A program made the translations under genes and the position numbers. DNA of 64,000 nt from Microbacterium oleivorans NBRC 103075 (GTDB lineage Bacteria; Actinomycetota; Actinomycetes; Actinomycetales; Microbacteriaceae): assembly GCF_001552475.1 (NCBI RefSeq), contig NZ_BCRG01000001.1, positions 248,001 through 312,000 of the forward strand, in the 5' to 3' direction. The notes below the pieces were generated by a model. It was not told the DNA's origin and did not search any database. It worked only from the letters and a program-made list of their open reading frames with translations. This document shows, one piece after another, positions 24,743-33,713 of this stretch. The first letter of the stretch is position 1. The number at the start of each line of letters is the position of its first letter.

Positions 24743-25930
24743 ATGGTCACCCCCACCCCCGCAGACAAGTTCAGCTTCGGTCTGTGGACCGTCGGCTACA
24801 ACGGCACCGACCCGTTCGGCGGCCCGACCCGCCACCCGCTCGACGTCGTCCACGCGGTCGAGAAGCTCGCCGAACTCGGCGCCTACGGCCTCACCTTCCA
24901 CGACGACGATCTGTTCGCCTTCGGATCGAGCGACGCCGAACGCCAGCGCGAGATCGACCGCCTCAAGGGCGCCCTCGACGCCACCGGCATGATCATCCCG
25001 ATGGTCACGACGAACCTCTTCAGCGCGCCCGTCTTCAAAGACGGCGGCTTCACCGCGAACGACCGCGACGTGCGTCGCTTCGCCCTCCGCAAGGTCTTCC
25101 GTCAGCTCGACCTCGGTGCGGAGCTCGGCGCCAAGACCTTCGTCATGTGGGGCGGTCGCGAAGGCGCCGAGTACGACTCCGCCAAGGACGTCCGCCAGGC
25201 GCTCGAGCGCTATCGCGAGGCCGTCAACCTGCTCGGCGACTACGTCACCGACAAGGGATACGACATCCGCTTCGCGATCGAGCCGAAGCCGAACGAGCCG
25301 CGCGGCGACATCCTGCTGCCGACCCTCGGCCACGCGATCGCGTTCATCGACTCGCTCGAGCGCTCCGAGCTCTTCGGTGTGAACCCCGAGGTCGGCCACG
25401 AGCAGATGGCGGGCCTGAACTTCACGGCCGGCATCGCCCAGGCGCTGTACCACGGCAAGCTGTTCCACATCGACCTCAACGGCCAGCGCGGCATCAAGTA
25501 CGACCAGGACCTCGTCTTCGGTCACGGCGACCTGCACAACGCGTTCTCGCTCGTCGACCTGCTCGAAAACGGCGGCCCCGGCGGGGTCCCGGCCTACGAC
25601 GGCCCGCGTCACTTCGACTACAAGCCGAGCCGCACCGAGGACGAGACCGGCGTGTGGGAATCGGCCGCCGCGAACATGCGCACCTATCTGCTCCTCAAGG
25701 AGCGCGCGCAGGCGTTCCGCGCCGACCCAGAGGTGCAGGAGGCGCTCGCCGCCGCGAAGGTCGACGACCTGTCGACCCCGACCCTGAACCCGGGCGAGAG
25801 CTACGACGACTTCCTCGCCGACCGTTCGGCCTACGAGGACTTCGACCCGAGCGTCTACCTCGGCGGCAAGGGCGCCGGCTTCGTCCGCCTGCAGCAGCTG
25901 GCGACCGAGCACCTGCTGGGTGCGCGCTGA
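24743..25930 (+). CDS. xylA: Xylose isomerase
   Basis: 395 residues from ATG 24743 with GAAGGAG upstream; the length matches the short actinobacterial class I enzymes. Motifs: [26 protein letters not shown] (catalytic histidine region), [40 protein letters not shown] (metal-ligand glutamate and substrate lysine), [14 protein letters not shown], and [22 protein letters not shown] with further metal ligands. It converts D-xylose to D-xylulose. First gene of the xyl operon, divergent from the ROK repressor. Confidence 0.95.
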   Translation: MVTPTPADKFSFGLWTVGYNGTDPFGGPTRHPLDVVHAVEKLAELGAYGLTFHDDDLFAFGSSDAERQREIDRLKGALDATGMIIPMVTTNLFSAPVFKDGGFTANDRDVRRFALRKVFRQLDLGAELGAKTFVMWGGREGAEYDSAKDVRQALERYREAVNLLGDYVTDKGYDIRFAIEPKPNEPRGDILLPTLGHAIAFIDSLERSELFGVNPEVGHEQMAGLNFTAGIAQALYHGKLFHIDLNGQRGIKYDQDLVFGHGDLHNAFSLVDLLENGGPGGVPAYDGPRHFDYKPSRTEDETGVWESAAANMRTYLLLKERAQAFRADPEVQEALAAAKVDDLSTPTLNPGESYDDFLADRSAYEDFDPSVYLGGKGAGFVRLQQLATEHLLGAR

Positions 25931-25931
25931 C

Positions 25932-27332
25932 GTGACCCTCGTGATGGGCGTCGACTCGTCGACGCAATCCTGCAAGGTCGTCATCGTCGACGTCGCGACC
26001 GGAGCGATCGTCCGCTCCGGTCGTGCGTCGCACCCCGACGGCACCTCGGTCGATCCCGACGCGTGGTGGAGCGCACTGCAGGCGGCGATCGCGGATGCCG
26101 GTGGCATCGACGACGTCGCCGCGTGGTCGATCGGGGGCCAGCAGCACGGCATGGTCGCGCTCGACGCCTCGGGCGCGGTCGTGCGCGACGCGCTGCTGTG
26201 GAACGACACGCGCTCGGGGCCGGCGGCATCCGCTCTCACCGCGGAGTTCGGGGCCGTCGCGCTCGCGGAGCGCACGGGTCTCGTCCCGGTCGCGTCGTTC
26301 ACGATCACCAAGCTCCGTTGGCTGCGGGACGCCGAGCCCGACAACGCCGCTCGCGTCGCCGCGGTGGCGCTGCCGCACGACTGGCTGACGTGGCGACTCC
26401 GCGGCTTCGGACCTCAGAACCCGGCGCTCGATGAGCTCGTCACCGACCGCTCCGACGCCTCCGGCACGGGGTACTGGAATCCCGAGTCCGGCGAGTACGA
26501 CCGCGAGCTGCTCGCCGCGGCGCTCGGTCACGACGCGGTGCTGCCGCGGGTGCTCGGCCCGCTCGAGTGGGTGACGGATGCCGACGGTCGCCGCGTCGGG
26601 CCCGGCGCCGGCGACAACGCGGGCGCGGCCCTCGGCGTCGGCGCGACAGCGGGGGACGTCGTCGTGTCGATCGGCACGTCGGGCACGGTCTTCGCCGTCA
26701 GCGACACCCGCACGATCGATCCGACCGGTACGGCCGCGGGCTTCGCCGACGCGACGGGACGGTTCCTGCCGCTCGTCGCGACCCTGAACGCGGCGCGCGT
26801 GCTCGACGCGACCGCGCGCCTGCTCGGCGTCGACCACGACGGGCTCACCGAGCTCGCCGCCGCGGCCGAGCCCGGCGCCGGCGGTGTGGTGCTCGTGCCC
26901 TGGTTCGAGGGTGAGCGCACTCCGAACCTGCCGACCGCTCGAGCCTCGATCGACGGGCTTTCGCTCGTCAACACGACGCGCGAGAACCTCGCGCGCGCGG
27001 CGATCGAGGGCATGCTCGCCGGTCTCGCGACGGGGCTCGACGCGATCCGCGACCTCGGCGTCTCCGCCGAACGCGTGCTTCTCGTCGGAGGTGCGGCGCG
27101 GAACGCCGCCGTCGCGGCCGTCGCGGCCCAGGTGTTCGACGTGCCGGTGGCGGTTCCCGCACCGGGTGAGTACGTCGCGCAGGGCGCGGCGCGTCAGGCG
27201 GCGGCGGTGCTCGGCGGCGCGTGGCCGGAGTGGGCCGTCGCGATGGACCGGGAGGCGGCATCCGACCCCCGTCCGGACGTCCGCGAGCGCTACGACGCGG
27301 TCGCTGCCCGGCGAGCGGCGGAGGCGCGATGA
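25932..27332 (+). CDS. xylB: Xylulokinase
   Basis: 466 residues from GTG 25932, one base after the xylA stop; GTG 25920 and ATG 25944 are alternative in-frame starts. FGGY kinase motifs: [16 protein letters not shown] (phosphate 1), [34 protein letters not shown] with the catalytic aspartate, [11 protein letters not shown] (phosphate 2), and [25 protein letters not shown] (adenosine). It phosphorylates D-xylulose to D-xylulose 5-phosphate. It overlaps the next gene by four bases. Confidence 0.92.
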   Translation: MTLVMGVDSSTQSCKVVIVDVATGAIVRSGRASHPDGTSVDPDAWWSALQAAIADAGGIDDVAAWSIGGQQHGMVALDASGAVVRDALLWNDTRSGPAASALTAEFGAVALAERTGLVPVASFTITKLRWLRDAEPDNAARVAAVALPHDWLTWRLRGFGPQNPALDELVTDRSDASGTGYWNPESGEYDRELLAAALGHDAVLPRVLGPLEWVTDADGRRVGPGAGDNAGAALGVGATAGDVVVSIGTSGTVFAVSDTRTIDPTGTAAGFADATGRFLPLVATLNAARVLDATARLLGVDHDGLTELAAAAEPGAGGVVLVPWFEGERTPNLPTARASIDGLSLVNTTRENLARAAIEGMLAGLATGLDAIRDLGVSAERVLLVGGAARNAAVAAVAAQVFDVPVAVPAPGEYVAQGAARQAAAVLGGAWPEWAVAMDREAASDPRPDVRERYDAVAARRAAEAR

Positions 27333-28030
27333 GTCCTCGCCGCGCGCTCATCGTCCGTGGCGGATGGGATGGCCACCATCCGATCGCGACGACCGACATG
27401 TTCGTCCCGTTCCTCGAAGAGAACGGTTTCGAGGTCACGATCGAGGAGTCGAACGAGGTCTACGCCGACGCCGGGCGGATGTCGGGGGTCGACCTCATCC
27501 TGCAGGCCGTCACGATGTCGTCGATCTCGGACGAGGCCCTCCGCGGGCTTCGCGCCGCAGTCGAGGCGGGCGCCGGTCTCGCGGGCTGGCACGGCGGCAT
27601 CGCCGATTCGTATCGCGGCAGCTCGGACTACCTGCAGCTCGTCGGCGGGCAGTTCGCGACGCATCCCGGACGCCACCCCGACGAGCGCCCCGGCGACGAG
27701 AGCGACAACTACCTGGACTACACGGTCGAAGTCACCGAGCTCGGTCGGCGGCACGAGATCACGGCGGGCGTCGACGACTTCGTCCTGCACACCGAGCAGT
27801 ACTGGGTGCTCCACGACGACCTGATCGACGTGCTCGCGACCACGACGCATCCGACCCAGGAATATCACCCCTGGCACCGCCCCATCGTGAGTCCCGCGGT
27901 CTGGACGCGGCTGTGGGGCGCGGGACGGGTGTTCGTCGCCACGCCGGGTCACACGCCCGAGGTCCTCGCCGACCCGAACGTCCGCACCATCGTCGAGAGG
28001 GGCCTGCTGTGGGCAGCCCGCACACCGTAG
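27329..28030 (+). CDS. ThuA domain protein
   Basis: 233 residues from ATG 27329 (ATGA overlap with xylB). A class I glutamine-amidotransferase-like ThuA fold is seen along its length: [80 protein letters not shown], and [52 protein letters not shown]. The catalytic cysteine of true amidotransferases is replaced (GWHGG). ThuA proteins occur with sugar oxidoreductases in keto-sugar metabolism; here it is paired with the Gfo/Idh gene at 28009. Confidence 0.85.
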   Translation: MSPRRALIVRGGWDGHHPIATTDMFVPFLEENGFEVTIEESNEVYADAGRMSGVDLILQAVTMSSISDEALRGLRAAVEAGAGLAGWHGGIADSYRGSSDYLQLVGGQFATHPGRHPDERPGDESDNYLDYTVEVTELGRRHEITAGVDDFVLHTEQYWVLHDDLIDVLATTTHPTQEYHPWHRPIVSPAVWTRLWGAGRVFVATPGHTPEVLADPNVRTIVERGLLWAARTP

Positions 28031-29106
28031 GGATCGTCGGGCTCGGGGTCATCTCGGCCCAGTACCTCGACCTGTTCGCGCTCAGCCCGTCGATCCAGGT
28101 GGCGGCGGTCGCCGATCTGCGGTTCGATCGTGCGGTCGAGGTGGCGGCGACCGTCCCCGGCGCGCGGGCGCTGTCGGTCGACGAGCTCTTGGCCGATCCC
28201 GATGTGCAGACGGTCGTGAATCTCACCGTCCCCGCCGCCCACGCGCAGGTCGCGCACGCGGCGATCGCGGCCGGCAAGTCGGTCCACGGTGAGAAGCCGC
28301 TCGCCCTCGACGTGGCTGAAGGACGAGCGGTGCTGGATGCCGCAGCCGCCGCCGGCGTGCAGGTGACCGGTGCGCCCGACACGGTGCTCGGCACCGGCAT
28401 CCAGACCGCCCGGCGTCTCGTCGACGACGGTGCGATCGGCCGGCCCGTCGCCGCGAGCGCGACCTGGGTGTCGCCGGGTCACGAGCTGTGGCATCCGGCT
28501 CCCGGGTTCTACTACGCGCCCGGTGGAGGCCCGCTGTTCGACATGGGCCCGTACTACGTGACGAGCCTCATCCACCTGCTGGGGCCCGTCGTCGCGGTGA
28601 CGGGCGCGGCCCGCCGTGCGCGTGCCGCGCGGACGATCGCGACCGGGCCGCGCGCGGGGGAGCGGATCGAGGTCGAGGTGGACACCCACGTGAGCGGTCT
28701 CCTCGAGCACGCCGGCGGTGCCGTGTCGACGATCGTCACGAGCTTCGACGCCGTGGCGACCCTGGCGCCGCCGATCGAGGTCCATGGCGAGAGCGGATCG
28801 ATCGCGGTGCCCGATCCGAACATGTTCGACGGCGAGGTGCGCCTCGCGTCTCTCGGGCAGGAGGGGTGGCGCACCGTCGCGGCATCCGCAGGCTACGAGG
28901 GCTCCGGCCGTGGCATTGCCGTCATCGACGCCGCGAGGGGCGAGGGTCGGGCCAGCGGTGCCCTTGCACTCCACGTGCTCGATGTGATGGAGAGCCTGCT
29001 GCGTTCCTCGGCGGAGGGGCGCCGGATCACCATCGGCACGACGGTCGAGCGTCCGCCGCTCGTCCCCTTCACGCCGGCGTCGGAGTGGGCCCGCTTCGGC
29101 GGCTGA
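28009..29106 (+). CDS. Gfo/Idh/MocA oxidoreductase
   Basis: 365 residues from GTG 28009, overlapping the ThuA gene by 22 bases. Rossmann start [41 protein letters not shown] with the conserved lysine near residue 98; FDMGPYYVTSLIHLLGPV, the typical YxxxxH-like region, near 177. It probably acts with ThuA on a mono- or disaccharide (oxidation to a keto sugar). As the last gene of the xylA-xylB-thuA operon it might act on xylosides or xylose derivatives, but this is inferred. A strong hairpin terminator follows. Confidence 0.85.
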   Translation: MGSPHTVGIVGLGVISAQYLDLFALSPSIQVAAVADLRFDRAVEVAATVPGARALSVDELLADPDVQTVVNLTVPAAHAQVAHAAIAAGKSVHGEKPLALDVAEGRAVLDAAAAAGVQVTGAPDTVLGTGIQTARRLVDDGAIGRPVAASATWVSPGHELWHPAPGFYYAPGGGPLFDMGPYYVTSLIHLLGPVVAVTGAARRARAARTIATGPRAGERIEVEVDTHVSGLLEHAGGAVSTIVTSFDAVATLAPPIEVHGESGSIAVPDPNMFDGEVRLASLGQEGWRTVAASAGYEGSGRGIAVIDAARGEGRASGALALHVLDVMESLLRSSAEGRRITIGTTVERPPLVPFTPASEWARFGG

Positions 29107-29130
29107 CCCCTCTCTCTTCCGCGTCGACGC

Positions 29131-29159
29131 CGCCGCCCCAGCAACTGGCCGGGGCGGCG
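29131..29159 (+). terminator. Terminator of the xyl operon
   Basis: Nine-bp GC arms CGCCGCCCC (29131-29139) and GGGGCGGCG (29151-29159) with an 11-nt loop, 25 bases past the stop codon; no strong T-run. Confidence 0.7.
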
Positions 29160-29184
29160 TCGTCGTGTGTCCGGAACGTGATGT

Positions 29185-29231
29185 TTGACGCGTTCGGGTT
29201 CGCGGGTTATCTTCATTCGAAGCGGTTCGAT
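29185..29231 (+). promoter_or_regulatory. Importer promoter with LacI-type operator
   Basis: TTGACG (29185-29190), a 17-bp spacer and TATCTT (29208-29213) form a near-ideal promoter. The inverted repeat TTCGAAGCGGTTCGAT (29216-29231) covers the expected transcript start and resembles the site at 34859 beside the LacI gene, so that LacI protein probably controls both. Confidence 0.65.
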
Positions 29232-29269
29232 AGTTGCTCGGCGCAACATATCGGTCACGAAGGAGTGAG

Positions 29270-29314
29270 ATGACCCGGCACATGTTCGAGCGCCCGAAGC
29301 GGTGCGTCCGATGA
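29270..29314 (+). CDS. Possible 14-residue leader peptide
   Basis: ATG 29270 has the strongest ribosome site of this transcript (GAAGGAG, 29260-29266) and opens a frame of 14 codons (MTRHMFERPKRCVR). It ends at a TGA whose last base group overlaps the permease ATG at 29311 (ATGA). The permease start has no ribosome site of its own, so translational coupling from this leader is likely. The peptide contains three arginines and two further basic residues but no clear run of one codon. It may simply be a ribosome-loading device rather than an attenuator. Confidence 0.45.
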   Translation: MTRHMFERPKRCVR

Positions 29315-30294
29315 CGCAGCAGGCGATCGTCACCGAGGCGGCAGCCGCGACGATCGAGGAGAAGGCCCCGCACCGCACCGAGCGACCGGTGTCGAAGAAC
29401 CGGCGCTCGTTCCGGATGTTCCTCTGCATCGTGCCGTTCCTGGTGCTCGTCTTCCTCTTCTCGTACTTCCCCCTCTACGGGTGGATCTATGCGCTCTTCG
29501 ACTACCGCCCCGCCCTCGGCCTCGGCGGCAGCGACTTCGTGGGCTTGCAGTGGTTCCAGCTGCTGGTCAGCTCGCCCACGCAGGTCGCCCAGGTCGGCCA
29601 GGTCGTCGTCAACACGCTCGCGATCAGCTTCCTCGGCATCGCGACCTCGGTCCTGCCGCTGGCCTTCGCGATCTTCCTCAACGAGATCCGCGCCCCCTGG
29701 TTCCGCAACGCCGTCCAGACCCTGACGACGCTGCCGAACTTCATCTCGTGGGTGCTCGTCTACATGATCGCCTTCTCGCTCTTCTCGAGCTCGGGCCTCG
29801 TCAACGGGGTCCTGTCGGATGCCGGACTCATCACCACACCGGTGAAGTTCCTCGACACCGACCAGAACGTCTGGCTGACGATGACCCTCTGGTCGGTCTG
29901 GAAGGGGCTCGGCTGGGGAGCGATCATCTACCTCGCCGCGATCGCCGGCATCGACCAGTCGCTCTACGAGTCGGCGGAGATCGACGGCGCGGGACGCTTC
30001 CAGAAGATGTGGTACATCACGGTCCCGCAGCTCATGCCGACCTACCTCGTGCTCCTGCTGCTGTCGATCGCGAACCTGCTCAACAACGGGATGGAGCAGT
30101 ACTTCGTCTTCCAGAACGCCTTCAACAAGGAGCACATCCAGGTGCTCGATCTGTACGTCTACAACATCGGCATGACGGGCAACAACCTGTCGATGGCGAC
30201 GGCGATCGGCATGTTGAAGAGCCTCATCTCCGTCATCCTCCTGTTCACCGTCAACGGCATCGCCAAGCGCGTCCGCGGCGAATCCATCGTCTGA
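29311..30294 (+). CDS. Sugar ABC transporter permease (LplB type)
   Basis: 327 residues from ATG 29311 (GTG 29302 is an alternative). After a 40-residue cytoplasmic N-terminus, six membrane segments are visible, starting FLCIVPFLVLVFLFSYFPLYGWIYALFDYRP, the signature of LplB-type CUT1 permeases. The EAA loop YESAEIDGAGRFQKMWYITVPQL contacts the ATPase. It forms the membrane channel with the next gene product. No ATPase gene is in the window, so a shared MsmK-like subunit elsewhere is expected. Context with GH42/GH31/GH3 enzymes suggests an oligosaccharide substrate. Confidence 0.88.
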   Translation: MTQQAIVTEAAAATIEEKAPHRTERPVSKNRRSFRMFLCIVPFLVLVFLFSYFPLYGWIYALFDYRPALGLGGSDFVGLQWFQLLVSSPTQVAQVGQVVVNTLAISFLGIATSVLPLAFAIFLNEIRAPWFRNAVQTLTTLPNFISWVLVYMIAFSLFSSSGLVNGVLSDAGLITTPVKFLDTDQNVWLTMTLWSVWKGLGWGAIIYLAAIAGIDQSLYESAEIDGAGRFQKMWYITVPQLMPTYLVLLLLSIANLLNNGMEQYFVFQNAFNKEHIQVLDLYVYNIGMTGNNLSMATAIGMLKSLISVILLFTVNGIAKRVRGESIV

Positions 30295-30312
30295 GTCAGG
30301 AGCGCTCGTCTC

Positions 30313-31245
30313 ATGGTCACCACGACTCCCACCCGCCGCGCCGTCCGCCGCGATGCCGACATCTCTGGCCGTGCGGTCTTCGCGATCGTCAACTACTCGG
30401 TGTTCCTCGCGCTCGCCTTCGTCTGCGCGTACCCGTTCTACTACCTGATCATCAACTCGATCAGTTCGAACGACCTCGCCGCGCTCGGCGAGGTCCGGTG
30501 GCTGCCCAGCGGCATCCACTTCGCGAACTACGAGCAGGTGTTCCAGCTCGGCGGACTGACCCAGGCGGCGATCGTCTCCGTCGGACGTACCGTCCTCGGC
30601 ACCGTCGCCGCCGTCCTCGCCTCGGCGTTCCTCGGCTTCATGTTCACGCAGAGTCGGATGTGGGGGCGGAAGTTCTGGTACCGCTTCGTCATCATCACGA
30701 TGTACTTCAGCGCTGGCCTCATCCCGGTCTTCATCGTGATCCGGAACCTGGGGCTGACGAACAACTTCTGGGTCTACGTCCTGCCGTTCGTCGTGCAGCC
30801 GTTCTTCATCATCCTCGTCAAGACCTACGTCGAGGCGATGCCGTCGGAGCTGCAGGAAGCGGCCGAGATGGACGGGGCGAACATCCTGCAGGTCTTCTTC
30901 CGGATCTACCTGCCGAACATGACGCCGATCCTCGCGACCGTGGCCATCTTCTCGGCCGTCGCGCAGTGGAACAGCTTCCAGGACACCCTCATCTACATCA
31001 CCGATCAGAGCCTCTACACGCTGCAGTACCTGCTCTACATGTTCATCAACCAGGCCAACAGCCTGGCCCAGGCCATGCAGAACGGCGGCAACATCAGCTC
31101 GATCGTGGACGCGGCCACGAGTCAGACCCCCACGTCGATCCGGATGACGATCTCGGTCATCGTCATCCTGCCCATCATCTTCGTCTACCCGCTGTTCCAG
31201 CGCTTCTTCGTCAAGGGCATCATGCTCGGCGCGGTCAAGGGCTGA
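30313..31245 (+). CDS. Sugar ABC transporter permease (LplC type)
   Basis: 310 residues from ATG 30313, 18 bases after the first permease. Six membrane segments; FAIVNYSVFLALAFVCAYPFYYLIINSISSNDL at the start and the EAA loop LQEAAEMDGANILQVFFRIYLPNMTPI in the second half. The C-terminal FQRFFVKGIMLGAVKG is the classic end of LplC/YtcP permeases. It pairs with the upstream LplB-type subunit in a CUT1 importer. Confidence 0.88.
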   Translation: MVTTTPTRRAVRRDADISGRAVFAIVNYSVFLALAFVCAYPFYYLIINSISSNDLAALGEVRWLPSGIHFANYEQVFQLGGLTQAAIVSVGRTVLGTVAAVLASAFLGFMFTQSRMWGRKFWYRFVIITMYFSAGLIPVFIVIRNLGLTNNFWVYVLPFVVQPFFIILVKTYVEAMPSELQEAAEMDGANILQVFFRIYLPNMTPILATVAIFSAVAQWNSFQDTLIYITDQSLYTLQYLLYMFINQANSLAQAMQNGGNISSIVDAATSQTPTSIRMTISVIVILPIIFVYPLFQRFFVKGIMLGAVKG

Positions 31246-31282
31246 ACCCGACCATCACGGTCACACCACCGAGAGGAAAGCA

Positions 31283-33031
31283 ATGAAGCTATCAAGGAAG
31301 ACCGCCGGGGCCCTCGCCGCCCTGGCGACGGTCGGGCTGCTGAGCGCCTGCACCGGCCCCGCCACGACAGAGAAACGCGAGGAGATCACCGCGTTCCCCA
31401 CCTCGTGGGACAAGCCCATCACCATCGACGTGTTCGACGGCCTCGCCAACTACATGGGGATGCAGGAGGGCTGGTTCGGAAAGCTCGTCGAGGACAAGTT
31501 CAACATGAAGCTGAACATCATCGCCCCGAACGTCGCGGGTGGTGGCGACACCCTCTTCAACACGCGCGTCACGGCCGGTGACCTCGGAGACCTCATCATC
31601 ACCGACAAGGGCCAGCGGCTCGAGGAGCTCACCGAGGGCGGGCTGCTCCTCGATTCGGCGAGCTTCTACCCCGCGATGAAGAACGTCGGCCGTTTCGACG
31701 CTGCCGTCGACAAGATCAACGAGGGCGCCGACGGAACGTACGCGTTCCCCTCGCAGGTGTCGTCGCTCAAGCCGACCGAGCCCTCTGAGGGCCTCGACCC
31801 GACCTTCGGACCGTACCTGCGCTGGGACCTGTACAAAGAGGCTGGCTACCCCGAGATCAGCACGCTCGAGGACCTCCTGCCCGTCCTCAAGAAGATGCAG
31901 GATGCCGAGCCCACCGCTCCCAACGGACAGAAGACCTACGCGCTGTCGCTGTTCAAGGACTGGGACGGCAACATGCTGAACAACGCGAAGCAGCCCACCA
32001 CCTATTACGGCTTCGACGAAGTCGGCTTCGCCCTCGCGAAGGGCGACGGGTCGGAGTATCAGGGCATCCTCGACGACGACGGCCAGTACGTCCGTGCCCT
32101 GCGCTTCTTCCACGAGGCGAACGAGCTCGGCATCCTCGACCCCGACTCGACGACGCAGAACTACGACACCCTGTGGAACAAGTATCAGAACGGCCAGGTG
32201 CTGTTCTCGTTCTGGCCGTGGCTGGGCCAGGCCGCCTACAACACCGACGCCAACGTGAACGAGGGCCGCGGCTTCATGATGGCCCCGATGGACGACATGA
32301 AGATCTTCTCGTACGGCGCCGAGGCGTACGGCGGCAAGCAGATCTTCGCGATCGGCGCCAAGGCCGAGGACCCCGAGCGCATCGCCGCGTTCATCGACTG
32401 GCTGTTCTCGTCGGAGGGCGCGCTGGCCAACAACAGCCAGACGCAGGGTGCCGCCGGTCCCGAGAAGCTCACGTGGGAGGTCAACGCCGAGGGCGAGCCG
32501 GAGCTCACCGAACTCGGTCACAAGATCTTCTTCGAGGGCGACGCCGAGGTTCCCGCCGAGTGGGGTGGGGGCAGCTACATCGACGGCGCCTCGCAGCTGA
32601 ACATCAGTGCCGTCCTCCCGGTCGACACCGACCCCAACACCGGCTTCCCGTACAGCTACAAGATGTGGCCGAGCTACCAGGCCGAGACGAGCAACCCGGT
32701 GACCGACGACTGGACCGCGAAGATGGGCGCCCCGACGACGATCGACTACCTGCGGGACAACGACCAGCTCCTCGTGGGCGCCGGCGCCAGCTACACCGCG
32801 CCGACCGACTCGTCGGAGATCGAGACGCTCCGCAACCAGGTCAAGGCGTCGATCGTGCAGACGTCGTGGCAGATGGTCTTCGCCGAGAGCGACAGCCAGT
32901 TCGACTCGCTGCTCAGCTCGCTGCAGGAGACCGCGAAGGGCCTCGGTTACGACAAGGTCCTCGAGGTCGACATGTCCAAGGCCGAAGAGCAGGATGGGGC
33001 TCGCAAGGCGGTCACGGCGGAGTTCGGCTGA
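31283..33031 (+). CDS. Oligosaccharide-binding lipoprotein (LipO type)
   Basis: 582 residues from ATG 31283 with a GAGAGGAAAG site. Lipoprotein signal with lipobox LSAC (cysteine near residue 23). The mature protein is long for a family 1 binding protein, as is usual for LipO/LplA partners of LplB/LplC permeases. Visible segments include GDLGDLIITDKGQRLEELTEGGLLLD, KTYALSLFKDWDGNMLNNAK, and many tryptophans and tyrosines (WDLYKEAGYPEIS, FSFWPWLGQAAY, SYKMWPSYQAE) fitting stacking with sugar rings. It captures the substrate outside the membrane. A strong terminator follows. Confidence 0.88.
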   Translation: MKLSRKTAGALAALATVGLLSACTGPATTEKREEITAFPTSWDKPITIDVFDGLANYMGMQEGWFGKLVEDKFNMKLNIIAPNVAGGGDTLFNTRVTAGDLGDLIITDKGQRLEELTEGGLLLDSASFYPAMKNVGRFDAAVDKINEGADGTYAFPSQVSSLKPTEPSEGLDPTFGPYLRWDLYKEAGYPEISTLEDLLPVLKKMQDAEPTAPNGQKTYALSLFKDWDGNMLNNAKQPTTYYGFDEVGFALAKGDGSEYQGILDDDGQYVRALRFFHEANELGILDPDSTTQNYDTLWNKYQNGQVLFSFWPWLGQAAYNTDANVNEGRGFMMAPMDDMKIFSYGAEAYGGKQIFAIGAKAEDPERIAAFIDWLFSSEGALANNSQTQGAAGPEKLTWEVNAEGEPELTELGHKIFFEGDAEVPAEWGGGSYIDGASQLNISAVLPVDTDPNTGFPYSYKMWPSYQAETSNPVTDDWTAKMGAPTTIDYLRDNDQLLVGAGASYTAPTDSSEIETLRNQVKASIVQTSWQMVFAESDSQFDSLLSSLQETAKGLGYDKVLEVDMSKAEEQDGARKAVTAEFG

Positions 33032-33053
33032 GCGAACCCGCAGTAACGACGAA

Positions 33054-33085
33054 GGGCCCCGCCGGTACTCCGGCGGGGCCCTTTC
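33054..33085 (+). terminator. Strong terminator of the importer operon
   Basis: Perfect 12-bp arms GGGCCCCGCCGG (33054-33065) and CCGGCGGGGCCC (33070-33081) with loop TACT, followed by TTTC. It may also work for the convergent DUF624 gene. Confidence 0.85.
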
Positions 33086-33095
33086 GCGTGGTGTC

Positions 33096-33710
33096 TCAGG
33101 CTGCGGCGCCCGACCGTCGGCGGTAGATGCTGCGGAACAGGAACGCGCAGCCGTAGGCGCCGACGGAGAAGCCGATGGTGGCGACGAGGAAGATCGTCGG
33201 CGGGAAGACGATCACGAGGCAGACCACCGTGACGGGGATGACGATGAGTGCGAGGGTGCGAAGCGGTTCGGCGGACGGGAGCAGCACGGCGTTCTTCAGG
33301 GTCTGGCGGAACGGCGCGCGGTAGGCCGCGACGAGCCCCATCGCGTGGATGAAGGAAGCCACGGCGTAGGCCGACGCGGCGAAGGCGAGCGCCGCGAGCC
33401 CCGTGAGGAGCGGCTCGGGCGCGGAGAGCCAGAACACGCCGCTGAACGCGAGGGCGACGCTCGCCCCGAGGAGGATCAGGCTCAGCCCGGTCGCCGGCAG
33501 GAAGTTGCGCGCCAGTGCGGGGAGGAAGTCTCTGACAGGCCGACCGCCCTCCTCGTCGGCGTACCGCCTGGTCACCTCGAGGAGCGCGCTCGTCGCTGCC
33601 CCGATGGTGACGATCGGGACGCAGCAGAGGAGGAACAGGATGTTGAGGGCCACGAATTCGAGGAACGACGACAGGCCCTGGACGGCGCGGTTCTCGGGGT
33701 CGATCTGCAT
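33096..33710 (-). CDS. DUF624 (YesL-like) membrane protein
   Basis: 204 residues from ATG 33710, three bases after the LacI stop. About five to six hydrophobic segments (FVALNILFLLCCVPIVTIGAATSALL; TGLSLILLGASVALAFSGVFW; ALAFAASAYAVASFIHAMGLVAAY; TLALIVIPVTVVCLVIVFPPTIFLVATIGFSVGAYGCAFLF). The start, NRAVQGLSSFLEFVALNILFLLCCVPIVTIGAATSAL, is diagnostic of DUF624. YesL-type proteins are routinely encoded with LplB/LplC-type importers; their biochemical role is unknown, with an accessory transport or signalling role likely. Confidence 0.85.
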   Translation of the reverse strand: MQIDPENRAVQGLSSFLEFVALNILFLLCCVPIVTIGAATSALLEVTRRYADEEGGRPVRDFLPALARNFLPATGLSLILLGASVALAFSGVFWLSAPEPLLTGLAALAFAASAYAVASFIHAMGLVAAYRAPFRQTLKNAVLLPSAEPLRTLALIVIPVTVVCLVIVFPPTIFLVATIGFSVGAYGCAFLFRSIYRRRSGAAA

Positions 33711-33713
33711 GGC

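Noticed and set aside
23582..26344. 920-codon minus-strand frame across the ROK, xylA and xylB region
   Set aside because: Antisense shadow; it crosses promoters and genes with clear identity on the other frames.
27949..30519. 856-codon open frame on the minus strand
   Set aside because: It runs antisense through the oxidoreductase and permease genes and is rich in Asp/Arg/His/Glu without motifs.
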